Assembly: GCF_900104795.1 (NCBI RefSeq)
Contig: NZ_FNTG01000001.1
Coordinates: forward strand, 4,588,001 to 4,652,000
Source: Burkholderia sp. WP9
Lineage (GTDB): Bacteria > Pseudomonadota > Gammaproteobacteria > Burkholderiales > Burkholderiaceae
DNA length: 64,000 nucleotides
Direction: 5' to 3'
Shown: positions 55,728 through 64,000 of the stretch, one piece after another
How the letters are laid out: every line of letters begins with the position of its first letter
Numbering within the stretch: position 1 is the first letter of the stretch
The notes under the pieces: generated by a model
What the model saw: only the letters and a program-made list of their open reading frames with translations
What the model was told of the DNA's origin: nothing
Databases searched by the model: none
Program-made: the position numbers and the translations under genes

Positions 55728-58427
55728 TCACGCTACGAGTTGCTGCCGCAGATAGTCGGCTGTGCGGCTTTCTTTGACCTGCACGACCTGGGCCGGTGTG
55801 CCGCTCGCCACGATCTTGCCGCCGGCGTCGCCGGCGCCCGGGCCGACGTCGATGACCCAGTCGCTCTGCGCGGCGACCCGCATGTCGTGCTCGACGACCA
55901 CCACCGTATTGCCCGCATCCACGAGTCCCTGCAACTGGACCATGAGCCGGTCGACGTCGGCGGGATGCAGGCCGGTGGTCGGTTCATCGAGGATGTACAG
56001 CGTGTCGCCGCGTTGCGCGCGTTGCAGTTCGGTGGCGAGTTTGATGCGCTGCGCTTCGCCGCCGGACAATTCGGTGGCCGGCTGGCCAAGCCGCAGATAG
56101 CCGAGGCCGATGTCGCGCAGCACGTTTAACGCGCGCATCACGCTGCCTTCGTCGGCGAAGAAGTCGCAGGCGGCGTCGACGGTCAGGCCGAGCACCTCGG
56201 CGATGTTTTTATCGCGCCATGTGATTTCGAGCGTCTGCGTGTTGTAGCGCGTGCCGTGACACGTCGAGCAAGGCGCATAGACGCTCGGCAGAAAAAGCAG
56301 TTCGACGCTGACAAAGCCTTCGCCTTCGCAAGTCGGGCAACGGCCTTGCGCGACGTTGAACGAAAAGCGCCCCGCGCTGTAGCGGCGCTTGCGGGCGAGC
56401 GGCGTGTCGGCGAACAGCTTGCGCACGTGGTCGAACAGGCCAGTGTAGGTGGCGAGGTTGGAGCGCGGCGTGCGGCCGATCGGTTTCTGGTCGACGCGCA
56501 CGAGCCGCCGTACCGCATCCATGCCTTCGGCGATATGGCCGCCGGTTGGCACGTTGGTCGCGGCGAGCAGCGGGTCTTGCTCGTCGTCGTCCGGATTGTC
56601 GAAGACGCGTCCAAGGCGGCTTGCGACCAGCTCGGGCAGTGCCTGGCTGACGAGACTCGATTTGCCCGAGCCCGACACGCCCGTAACGGCCGTCAGGCAG
56701 CCGAGCGGAAACGCGGCGTCCAGTCCATGCAGATTGTTGCGCGTGATGCCGGCGAGCCGCAGCCAGCCGCCGGGTTCGCGCGGGCTGCGTTCCACCGGCG
56801 CAGGCGGCGCGAACAGATGACGACGCGTTTGCGACGCTTCGACCTGCGCGAGTCCGGCGGGCGGGCCGCTGTACACCACATGGCCGCCGGCTTCGCCGGC
56901 CGCCGGGCCGACGTCGACCAGCCAGTCGGCGCGCCGCATCATCTGCAAATCGTGTTCTACGACGAACAGCGAATTGCCCGCCGCCTTCAATCCCTGCAGC
57001 GCGCTGAAGAGCGCTTCGCCATCGGCGGGATGCAGACCTGCCGATGGCTCGTCGAGCACGTACACGACGCCGAACAATTGCGACGACAACTGCGTGGCGA
57101 GTCGCAAGCGCTGCAATTCGCCGGAAGACAGCGTGGGCGTGCTGCGCTCCAGCGCGAGGTAACCGAGGCCCAGATCGACCAGCGTCGTCAGGCGTTCGAG
57201 CAGTTCGGCCGCGATGCGCTGGGCAGCGACGCGCTTCTCCTCCGACAGGTTCGGCGTGCGTCGTACGTCGGGCGAGGCTTTGTGCGCGGAACCGCCTGCC
57301 GCGACCCGCTTATCGACGGCATCGCGCATGGCGCTCTTGCTGAGCACGCTGCCTTTACCGGTGGTTTTGCTCGCGCTGTTGCCAGCGTTCGCGGCGTCCG
57401 GTTCCGGCCATTCGCCGCGCGCGATCGGTTCGAGCATCGCGGCGAGCCGCGCGAGCGGCAATAGTGAGAATTCGCCGATATCGAGTCCGGCGAACTTCAC
57501 CGACAGCGCTTCTTTCTTGAGCCGCTTGCCATGGCAGGTCGGGCACACGCTGCCGACCATGAACTGCGACACGCGCTTTTTCATCAGGGCGCTTTGGGTG
57601 TTCGCGAACGTGTGCAGCACGTAGCGGCGCGCGCCGGTGAAAGTGCCCTGATAGCTCGGCTCGTCTTTGCGTTTGAGCGCGGCGCGGGTTTCCTTGGGAG
57701 TAAGGCCGGCGTAGACGGGCACGGTGGGCTGTTCGTCGGTGAAGAGGATCCAGTCGCGGTCCTTCTTCGGCAAGTCGCGCCACGGTGTATCGACGTCGTA
57801 GCCGAGTGTCACCAGAATGTCGCGCAGATTTTGTCCATGCCATGCGGGCGGCCACGCGGCAATCGCGCGCTCGCGAATGGTCAGCGAGTCGTCGGGCACC
57901 ATCGACTTTTCGGTGACTTCGTACACGCGGCCAAGTCCATGGCAAGTCGGACAGGCGCCCTGCACCGTGTTCGGCGAGAAGTCTTCGGCGAACAGCATGG
58001 GTTGCTTCGGCGGATAGTCGCCAGTGCGCGAATACAGCATGCGCACGAGGCTCGACAGCGTGGTCACGCTGCCCACCGACGAGCGTGCGCTCGGCGTGCC
58101 GCGCTGCTGCTGCAACGCAACTGCGGGCGGCAGGCCCTCGATGGCGTCGACTTCAGGCACGCCGACCTGCTCGATCAGGCGCCGCGCATACGGCGCGACC
58201 GATTCGAAATAGCGCCGCTGCGCCTCGGCGTAAAGCGTGCCGAACGCTAGCGACGATTTGCCCGAACCGGACACGCCGGTGAACACGACCAGCGCGTCAC
58301 GCGGAATTTGCACGTCGACGTTTTTCAGGTTGTGTTCCCGAGCGCCGCGCACGCGCACGAAACCAGTGAATGTGGTTGAGCCGGAAGCGGGCGGTGCCGG
58401 GCGAGGCTTGTTGCGAATGGCGTCCAT
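55728..58427 (-). CDS. UvrA-like ABC ATPase (class II excinuclease A paralogue)
   Basis: An 899-residue protein with two ABC modules and zinc-finger cysteine pairs ([32 protein letters not shown]). Walker A is [10 protein letters not shown] in both halves; signatures are [12 protein letters not shown] and [12 protein letters not shown]. It is shorter than housekeeping UvrA (about 940-955) and lacks the first zinc module and much of the UvrB-binding region, as in UvrA2-type proteins linked to DNA damage or antibiotic tolerance. A charged Ser/Lys/Ala-rich insert (near [16 protein letters not shown]) interrupts the middle. The ATG at 58427 is chosen for its conserved context. A separate true uvrA is expected elsewhere. 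Confidence 0.88.
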   Translation of the reverse strand: MDAIRNKPRPAPPASGSTTFTGFVRVRGAREHNLKNVDVQIPRDALVVFTGVSGSGKSSLAFGTLYAEAQRRYFESVAPYARRLIEQVGVPEVDAIEGLPPAVALQQQRGTPSARSSVGSVTTLSSLVRMLYSRTGDYPPKQPMLFAEDFSPNTVQGACPTCHGLGRVYEVTEKSMVPDDSLTIRERAIAAWPPAWHGQNLRDILVTLGYDVDTPWRDLPKKDRDWILFTDEQPTVPVYAGLTPKETRAALKRKDEPSYQGTFTGARRYVLHTFANTQSALMKKRVSQFMVGSVCPTCHGKRLKKEALSVKFAGLDIGEFSLLPLARLAAMLEPIARGEWPEPDAANAGNSASKTTGKGSVLSKSAMRDAVDKRVAAGGSAHKASPDVRRTPNLSEEKRVAAQRIAAELLERLTTLVDLGLGYLALERSTPTLSSGELQRLRLATQLSSQLFGVVYVLDEPSAGLHPADGEALFSALQGLKAAGNSLFVVEHDLQMMRRADWLVDVGPAAGEAGGHVVYSGPPAGLAQVEASQTRRHLFAPPAPVERSPREPGGWLRLAGITRNNLHGLDAAFPLGCLTAVTGVSGSGKSSLVSQALPELVASRLGRVFDNPDDDEQDPLLAATNVPTGGHIAEGMDAVRRLVRVDQKPIGRTPRSNLATYTGLFDHVRKLFADTPLARKRRYSAGRFSFNVAQGRCPTCEGEGFVSVELLFLPSVYAPCSTCHGTRYNTQTLEITWRDKNIAEVLGLTVDAACDFFADEGSVMRALNVLRDIGLGYLRLGQPATELSGGEAQRIKLATELQRAQRGDTLYILDEPTTGLHPADVDRLMVQLQGLVDAGNTVVVVEHDMRVAAQSDWVIDVGPGAGDAGGKIVASGTPAQVVQVKESRTADYLRQQLVA

Positions 58428-58595
58428 TTCGATGAATAGCGGATGAGCGAGGCATGCTGGGGCGGGCGAACGCTTGAGAGATTGCACGGAACATGCCCGA
58501 CGAATTGGTGATGATGCCAGTGAACGGTAAGGGCGGCGCACGCGTTACGTTAAGCAGGATCCACCGCCTATCATGGATAATCTATGGTCACCCCC

Positions 58596-58839
58596 ATTTT
58601 TGCAACACTGATGTTAATGGGTGGGTGGCTTGCACAAATCTATCCGGCGTCAATGTGAGGAATTCTCCTCGCGCCACGATGAGAATCGCGCCTGGCGGTC
58701 CTAATAACAGCTGCAGCTTTAGGAAGCTCGTTAACCTTTCAGGGTTTCCGCCGGGCCGTTTAGCCGTTCACGTCATCAATTGTCAGCAGTCGCAAAACCA
58801 GGTGGGTTGATACTTCATCAAACTATCTGCAATAGTCCG
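58596..58839 (-). ncRNA. Expected bridge RNA region of the IS1111 element
   Basis: The 244 bp downstream of the transposase stop, inside the right-end inverted repeat, has no credible protein gene. IS110-family elements make a structured bridge RNA that pairs with donor and target DNA; in the IS1111 group it lies on this side of the transposase. The location and length fit. I have not worked out the fold or the guide loops, so the exact RNA ends are unknown. Confidence 0.45.
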
Positions 58840-59865
58840 TCACGAGGCCGGAACGGACGCCAGCCGCTCGAAAACGGTGTTCGCGTTTGCAATCGCCCAT
58901 GCAATGCGTGCAAGCTTGCTCGCCAGCGCGCACGCAACTACGCTGGAATGTCGCCGCGTAAGCATTGCCCGGACCCAATCGCCCACGCGTCCGGACTGCC
59001 TGTCGAGCCGAAGCATAAACGCTCGGGCACACTGAACCAGCAGGTGGCGGATATTCTTGTCACCTCGCTTGGAGATCCCGAGCAGGTTCGCTCTACCGCC
59101 TGTACTGTATTGCTTGGGCACCAGGCCTACTGCGGCGGCGAAGTCTCGGCCGCATCGGTACTGCTTTCCGTCGCCGAGTTCTGACGCAAGCAGACTAGCG
59201 GTGATCGGGCCAACTCCTGGAATCGTCAGCAGGCGTTGCCCAACCGGATCTTCGGCTAGTTGCCGATCGAGCTCTTTCTCGATATCGCCGATCTGCTGGG
59301 TAAGATATTTGAAGTGCGCGTGCAGGCGTTCGAGAATCGCCACGAGGCGCGGCGGTAACGGATGTTCAGCCAGTACGACGGAGAGGCGCTTCACAACGGC
59401 GTGGCCAACGGGCAAGCTTATCCCGAATTCGAGCAGGAATCCGTGCATCTGATTGGTAGTGCGTACTCGGTCACGTACCAAGGCTTGGCGAACGCGGTGC
59501 AATGCTGCAAGCGTTTGCTGCGATTCAGTTTTCGGACTCACGAACCGCATTGAAGGTCGCGCAGCGGCCTCGCAGATGGCCTCCGCATCAACGAAGTCAT
59601 TCTTGTTGCTCTTGACGAACGGGCGTACGAATTGCGGTGAGATCAGCTTGACGGTGTGTCCAAATTGACTGAGCTTGCGTGCCATCCAGTGAGCGCCAGC
59701 GCATGCCTCCATCACCACGGTGCAGGCGTGGAAAGTGGCGAAGAACTCCACCAACTGCTTACGTGAGAACTTCCTGCGAAACACGGCTTTGCCGGCTTTG
59801 TCCTGCCCATGCAAGTGAAAGGAGTGCTTGCCCAGATCAATCCCAACCAACGTGACGTTTTGCAT
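58840..59865 (-). CDS. IS110/IS1111-family DEDD transposase
   Basis: A 341-residue recombinase. The RuvC-like N-terminal domain shows the DEDD residues Asp10 (GIDLGKHS), Glu53 (VVMEACAG) and Asp90/Asp93 (NKNDFVDAEA). The C-terminal Tnp domain has IPGVGPITASLLASELGD and the conserved serine in GISKRGDKNIRHLL (core ISKRGDK). The gene is full length with no frameshift, so the element may still be active. It catalyses RNA-guided recombination of the element with its target, as described for the IS110 family. Confidence 0.95.
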   Translation of the reverse strand: MQNVTLVGIDLGKHSFHLHGQDKAGKAVFRRKFSRKQLVEFFATFHACTVVMEACAGAHWMARKLSQFGHTVKLISPQFVRPFVKSNKNDFVDAEAICEAAARPSMRFVSPKTESQQTLAALHRVRQALVRDRVRTTNQMHGFLLEFGISLPVGHAVVKRLSVVLAEHPLPPRLVAILERLHAHFKYLTQQIGDIEKELDRQLAEDPVGQRLLTIPGVGPITASLLASELGDGKQYRCGRDFAAAVGLVPKQYSTGGRANLLGISKRGDKNIRHLLVQCARAFMLRLDRQSGRVGDWVRAMLTRRHSSVVACALASKLARIAWAIANANTVFERLASVPAS

Positions 59866-60022
59866 GGAAGTTGCCTCCGGTGGAAATTATCTCCAGCCTA
59901 CTCGCTGAGAGGCGGGGGTGACCATCCCATTACAGCTATCTGAGATGCAGGGTGCGGTGGATAACGGACGCGCCGCCGCCAGCGCGGAAGATGGCAGTCT
60001 TCGCCCTTCGGAGAGTTTCGCC

Positions 60023-60217
60023 ATGGAAAACGCTGTGTACTGGAAAGGTCGTCAGGTCGGAATCGAGTGCGCCGGCCGGATTTTGTGGTTTTCTTCGGCG
60101 CCGCAGGAAGCGGTCGCGGCTTACGGCCCTCAGCGGGCGGAGCCGGCGCGTGTGGAAGACTCGATCGTGGCGCGTAATCTTTTCGTGACGGCGCAGTTCG
60201 ACCGGCCGGGGTTTTGA
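60023..60217 (+). CDS. Small hypothetical protein (64 aa)
   Basis: A 64-residue soluble protein starting MENAVYWKGRQVGIECAGRI, with a GGAGAG site eight bases upstream of the ATG at 60023. The frame is open further upstream toward the IS but without a start signal. The later part (VEDSIVARNLFVTAQFDRPG) suggests a compact beta-rich domain. The family is not recognised. It lies just right of the IS element and ahead of the tRNA-Thr terminator. Confidence 0.65.
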   Translation: MENAVYWKGRQVGIECAGRILWFSSAPQEAVAAYGPQRAEPARVEDSIVARNLFVTAQFDRPGF

Positions 60218-60286
60218 GGATGAGACGGCGGTGCGGTGTGCTTTCGCTGTAGTGCGCGCAGAGGCGGGAAAGCAGGCTTGGAAAAC

Positions 60287-60317
60287 AAAAAGCCCAGTCA
60301 CGAGGACTGGGCTTTTT
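60287..60317 (-). terminator. Terminator of tRNA-Thr
   Basis: A perfect 13-bp arm set AAAAAGCCCAGTC/GACTGGGCTTTTT with a five-base loop, with T-runs on both strands. It is placed right after the tRNA on the minus strand and also ends the small gene to its left. Confidence 0.93.
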
Positions 60318-60330
60318 GCTTGAATCTTGT

Positions 60331-60406
60331 TGGTGCCGGAAAGAGGAATCGAACCCCCGACCTTCGCATTACGAATGCGCTGCTCTACCGTCTGAGCTAT
60401 TCCGGC
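60331..60406 (-). tRNA. tRNA-Thr (anticodon CGT)
   Basis: A 76-nt tRNA on the minus strand. The acceptor is GCCGGAA/TTCCGGC with encoded CCA, and the anticodon loop TTCGTAA gives CGT. The T-arm is GGGTTCGATTCCC. It reads ACG. Confidence 0.97.
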
Positions 60407-60461
60407 ATCAGGAGAAACGAGATTATATGGACTTCTTTAGGAGTTTGGCAAGCCCCTGAAC

Positions 60462-61478
<1,017 letters not shown>

Positions 61479-61600
61479 TGCTGTACTCCGGGAAGGCTTG
61501 AGGAATATTCCGATTTTAACCGTTCGTTGTGTCCGCTCCGTGCTTTTGCGCGCGAACCGTGTGCGGCAATGCCGCCGGGCATACCGACGCGTGGCGAAAA

Positions 61601-62056
61601 TCAGGTTTTGCGGCGCGCTTTGCCGGCCGTAAGTTTGCCGCTTACGCTCGCCGCAAGCGCCGCGGCCCGGGCGTGTTCGCTCGACACCTTGGGCATTTTC
61701 GGGCGGTCCGCCTTCGGCATGGGTTCGATTTCACGTTCGATCTGTTCGCCGGCGGCGGCGGTGGCGACGCGCAGGTCGTAAGCGATTTGCAGGTTGAGCC
61801 AGAACTGCGCGCTGGCGCCGAAGTAGCGTTCGAGCCGCAGCGCCGTGTCTGCCGAGACGGCGCGCCTGCCGCGCACCACGTCGTTGATGCGCGGCGCCGG
61901 TACGCGCAGCGCCAGCGCGAGCGCATTGACGGACATGCCGAGCGGTTCGAGGAACTCGCTGTACAGAATCTTGCCCGGATGGATTTCCGGGATGCTCTTG
62001 CCAGTGTCGATATCCGAGAAATCGATGTTATCCAGATCGGAGCGTTTGATGACCAT
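61601..62056 (-). CDS. higA: HigA-family antitoxin with C-terminal extension
   Basis: A 151-residue protein. Residues ~20-105 are a HigA-type helix-turn-helix: [25 protein letters not shown], then [25 protein letters not shown] (core [15 protein letters not shown]). It neutralises HigB and represses the operon. The last ~45 residues are Lys/Arg/Ala-rich ([26 protein letters not shown] in part) and are not usual for the family. GGGAGA lies five bases before the ATG at 62056, 16 bases after the higB stop. The toxin-first order is the higBA type. Confidence 0.9.
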   Translation of the reverse strand: MVIKRSDLDNIDFSDIDTGKSIPEIHPGKILYSEFLEPLGMSVNALALALRVPAPRINDVVRGRRAVSADTALRLERYFGASAQFWLNLQIAYDLRVATAAAGEQIEREIEPMPKADRPKMPKVSSEHARAAALAASVSGKLTAGKARRKT

Positions 62057-62072
62057 GCCGGTCTCCCAATAG

Positions 62073-62354
62073 TCAGTGATAGTCGACAATCTCGACATTG
62101 AGCGCCTCCCCGTCGACGAAATGAAAACAGATGCGCCATTGCGCATTGATCCGGATACTCCATTGCCCGCTGCGCTGGCCTTGCAGCGCTTCCAGCCGGT
62201 TGCCCGGCGGCGCGTGCAGGTCGCGGACGGACTCTGCGGCGTCGATCATGAGCAGCTTGCGGTAGGCGAGCGTTTGCATGTGAAGCGGCAGTGAGTACAC
62301 GAACTTGCCCTGAAAAATTCTCGCCGTAGCTTTGTCGCCGAATGTCGTGATCAT
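62073..62354 (-). CDS. higB: HigB-family RelE-like mRNA interferase toxin
   Basis: A 93-residue RelE-fold protein. It opens MITTFGDKATARIFQG, has LHAPPGNRLEALQGQRSGQWSIRIN, and ends WRICFHFVDGEALNVEIVDYH (core QWRICFHF), the HigB pattern with basic and His catalytic candidates. Such toxins bind the ribosome and cut mRNA. It is first in the pair with higA. The predicted -10 lies so close to the ATG that RNA may start at or next to it. Confidence 0.92.
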   Translation of the reverse strand: MITTFGDKATARIFQGKFVYSLPLHMQTLAYRKLLMIDAAESVRDLHAPPGNRLEALQGQRSGQWSIRINAQWRICFHFVDGEALNVEIVDYH

Positions 62355-62359
62355 GGGAT

Positions 62360-62387
62360 GATATAACGCGATGCGTTAAACGTAAAC
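62360..62387 (-). promoter_or_regulatory. higBA promoter with operator palindrome
   Basis: On the minus strand GTTTAC (62382-62387) and TATATC (62360-62365) form a -35/-10 pair with a 16-bp spacer. A near-perfect palindrome TAACGC-GAT-GCGTTA (62364-62378) fills the spacer and touches the -10, a likely HigA operator. A second inverted repeat GTAAAC/GTTTAC lies at 62382-62387 and 62402-62407. The transcript would start near the higB ATG at 62354, suggesting a leaderless mRNA. Confidence 0.6.
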
Positions 62388-62491
62388 CGTTAAGTGAATA
62401 CGTTTACTTTCACCCCGCCGGCGCGAGCCGGCCAGTCGTCCGGATGGCCAACGTTGCAGCCACGCGCCTCCTTGCCGGCGAGCGCAAGGTG

Positions 62492-62522
62492 AAAAAAAAG
62501 CCGGCAACACGTGCCGGCTTTT
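62492..62522 (-). terminator. Terminator of pepN
   Basis: AAAAGCCGGCA (62496-62506) pairs with TGCCGGCTTTT (62512-62522); on the minus strand a run of eight Ts follows. It is placed 28 bases after the pepN stop. Confidence 0.93.
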
Positions 62523-62550
62523 CGAAGCGACAACAGCGCTCAGGCGCGCA

Positions 62551-64000
62551 TCATGCCAACGCTTTCTCCACGATCTCGCGCACGTCGCGCGATTTCACCT
62601 GCGCGGCCACTTTCTCCAGTGCCGCACGCATGCCGTCGCGCAGCGTCGGCGTGAAGCGGCGCCACAATTCCAGCGAGCGGGCGAGGCGGGCGGCCACTTG
62701 CGGATTGATGGCGTCGAGCGCGATCACCTGATCGGCCCAGAACGCATAGCCCGAACCGTCTTCGGCATGGAACTGCGCCGGGTTCGCCGCGCAGAAGCTG
62801 AAAATCAGCGAGCGCGCGCGATTCGGGTTCTTCAGGTTGAAGGCCGGGTGGGCCATCAGCTTGCGCACGATGTCGATCACCGGACGTTGCGCGCTGCCGC
62901 GCTGCGTGGCCTGCAACGCGAACCACTTGTCGATCACGAGCGGTTCCTTTTCGAAGCGCCGATAGAAGTCGTCCAGCGCCTGCTGCGCCTCGGCGCTGCC
63001 GCCATTGGCCGCCGACGCATTGAGCAACGCGGACAATGCCGCCGCACGGTCGGTCATGTTGTTCGCCGAGTCGTACTGCGCGGACGCGAGACGCACGGCT
63101 TCGGCCGGATCGTCGAGTTCAGCGAGATACGAGAGCGCGAGGTTCTTCAACGCGCGATGACCGGACGCTTCCGGCGTGGCCTCGTATGCGCCCGGCGTGC
63201 GATGCTGCTCGTACACCTTGAGCCAGTCGCTCTTGAGCGCATTGGCGAGACGCTTGCGCACGAATTGCCGCGCGGCATGCACAGCGGCCGGATTCGATTC
63301 GGCCATCTGTTCGGCCAGATACGCTTCCGAAGGCAGCATCAATGCCAGTTCGCGGAACGACGGCGAGAGCGTTTCGTCGGTCAGCACGCGTGCGAACGCG
63401 GCGACCACGGAATCGTCGAGTTGCAGCGGCACGCCCGTGGCGGCGCGTCCGGCGAGTGTGAGCAGTTCGCGCGTGGCGAGCCGCTGGCCGGCTTCCCAAC
63501 GGTTGAACGGATCGCTGTCGTGCGCCAGCAGGAACGCCAGCTGTTCCGCCGAATAGTCGTATTCGACGATCACCGGTGCAGAGAAATTGCGCAGCAGCGA
63601 GGGCAGCGGCTCTTGCGCCACGTTGACGAACGTGAAGGTCTGTTCGGTCTGCGTGAATTCGAGCACGCGCGTGGTCGCGTGGCCGGCCTGCGCTTCGCCT
63701 TCCAGTTGCAGCGGCAGGTCGCGGCCGTCCTTGCCGATCAAACCGATCGCGAACGGAATCAGCAGCGGACCCTTTTGCGTTTCGCGCGCGGCCGGCGCAC
63801 CTTCGCCGTAGCCTTGCGTGAGCGTCACGCTGTAACGTTTCTGCGCGGCGTCGTACTGCGTGCGCACGGACACGCGCGGTGTGCCGGCCTGGCTATACCA
63901 GCGCTCGAATTGCGCGAGATCGCGGCCGTTCGCGTCGGCGAGCGCGTGACGGAAATCGTCGCAGGTCACGGCCTGGCCATCATGGCGCTTGAAGTACAGA
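62551..64000 (-). CDS. pepN: Aminopeptidase N, C-terminal part (5' end outside window)
   Basis: The frame is open from the right edge of the window to the stop at 62551, giving about 483 residues. This corresponds to the C-terminal half of an M1-family alanyl aminopeptidase of the E. coli PepN type. The visible part starts just before YFKRHDGQAVTCDDFRHA (core HDGQAVTCDDF) and contains FERWYSQAGTPRV, typical of PepN. It then runs through the Ig-like and superhelical C-terminal domains. The zinc-binding HEXXH lies outside the window. An internal ATG at 63969 is not the start. Confidence 0.95.
   Translation of the reverse strand, partial: LYFKRHDGQAVTCDDFRHALADANGRDLAQFERWYSQAGTPRVSVRTQYDAAQKRYSVTLTQGYGEGAPAARETQKGPLLIPFAIGLIGKDGRDLPLQLEGEAQAGHATTRVLEFTQTEQTFTFVNVAQEPLPSLLRNFSAPVIVEYDYSAEQLAFLLAHDSDPFNRWEAGQRLATRELLTLAGRAATGVPLQLDDSVVAAFARVLTDETLSPSFRELALMLPSEAYLAEQMAESNPAAVHAARQFVRKRLANALKSDWLKVYEQHRTPGAYEATPEASGHRALKNLALSYLAELDDPAEAVRLASAQYDSANNMTDRAAALSALLNASAANGGSAEAQQALDDFYRRFEKEPLVIDKWFALQATQRGSAQRPVIDIVRKLMAHPAFNLKNPNRARSLIFSFCAANPAQFHAEDGSGYAFWADQVIALDAINPQVAARLARSLELWRRFTPTLRDGMRAALEKVAAQVKSRDVREIVEKALA

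Larger units (their letters stand above)
58584..59925 (-). mobile_element. IS110-family insertion sequence, IS1111 group
   Basis: A 12-bp perfect inverted repeat, ATGGTCACCCCC (58584-58595) and GGGGGTGACCAT (59914-59925), brackets one transposase gene. Inverted repeats set just inside the ends mark the IS1111 branch of IS110, so the true ends lie a few bases outside these coordinates. No target duplication is expected. Only about 50 bp precede the transposase, while about 245 bp of non-coding DNA follow it, where IS1111 elements are expected to encode their guide RNA. The element lies between the class II uvrA and a small gene and appears intact. Confidence 0.82.

Noticed and set aside
63969..64000. 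Start of pepN at the ATG at 63969
   Set aside because: The frame continues through the window edge, and the residues before it (HDGQAVTC context) match internal PepN sequence, so this is an internal methionine-like codon.

Overview
The window looks like a piece of the main chromosome of a high-GC betaproteobacterium of the Burkholderia group, most likely Paraburkholderia. Three observations point there: the Burkholderia-type trimeric porin, the rph-rdgB-hemW // yicC-gmk-rpoZ-spoT ... greB gene order, and the overall protein similarity. It is mostly core genome. The clearly mobile DNA is one IS110-family (IS1111-type) element at about 58.58-59.93 kb, and there is one higBA toxin-antitoxin pair at 61.6-62.4 kb.

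Region by region. 0-10.6 kb: the end of an MFS exporter gene, then a tight co-directional operon: an RpiR-family regulator, iaaA, gsiABCD (peptide/glutathione ABC importer), a P1/DmpA-family peptidase and an M55 D-aminopeptidase. 10.6-25.6 kb: housekeeping and transport genes on both strands (alpha/beta hydrolase, aroP, hemN, uppP, trmB, YggT, EthD-like, DUF2520, PLP dehydratase, LysE, ubiD), with tRNA-Leu(CAA) and tRNA-Gly(CCC). 25.6-27.5 kb: a lytic transglycosylase gene behind a long structured leader that contains an intrinsic terminator. 27.5-35.1 kb: a minus-strand block with an aminotransferase, nusB, ribH, ribBX, ribE, ribD, hemL and an EVE-like protein. 35.4-40.6 kb: a Bcr/CflA exporter, RidA, small envelope proteins, a superinfection-immunity-like membrane protein, a phosphoesterase/phospholipase C without a signal peptide, and a small cysteine protein. 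40.7-49.7 kb: tRNA-Ser, hemW-rdgB-rph diverging from yicC-gmk-rpoZ-spoT, a NinX-like protein, two tandem tRNA-Arg genes and greB. 49.8-55.1 kb: porin, a candidate small RNA, a cold-shock protein, an exonuclease/GIY-YIG fusion, a secreted chorismate mutase and a 49-residue protein. 55.7-64 kb: a class II UvrA, the IS element, a small gene, tRNA-Thr, fbp, higBA and the 3' end of pepN.

How genes work together. The first operon reads as a complete uptake-and-digestion route for peptides that ordinary aminopeptidases do not handle well: isoaspartyl, beta- or D-aminoacyl, and D-amino dipeptides. It has a 13-bp tandem repeat and a strong intra-operon hairpin around the binding-protein gene. The rib genes supply riboflavin; the bifunctional RibBA-like protein has lost the zinc cysteines of its GTP cyclohydrolase II half. 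hemL, hemN and hemW serve tetrapyrrole metabolism. gmk, rpoZ and spoT group guanine-nucleotide metabolism with RNA polymerase. The strongest leads are the atypical-peptide operon, the attenuator-like leader of the lytic transglycosylase, two candidate small RNAs (near 18.2 kb and 51.4 kb), the probable bridge RNA of the IS1111 element, and a higB promoter that may give a leaderless mRNA. All assignments come from reading the sequence; no database search was run.
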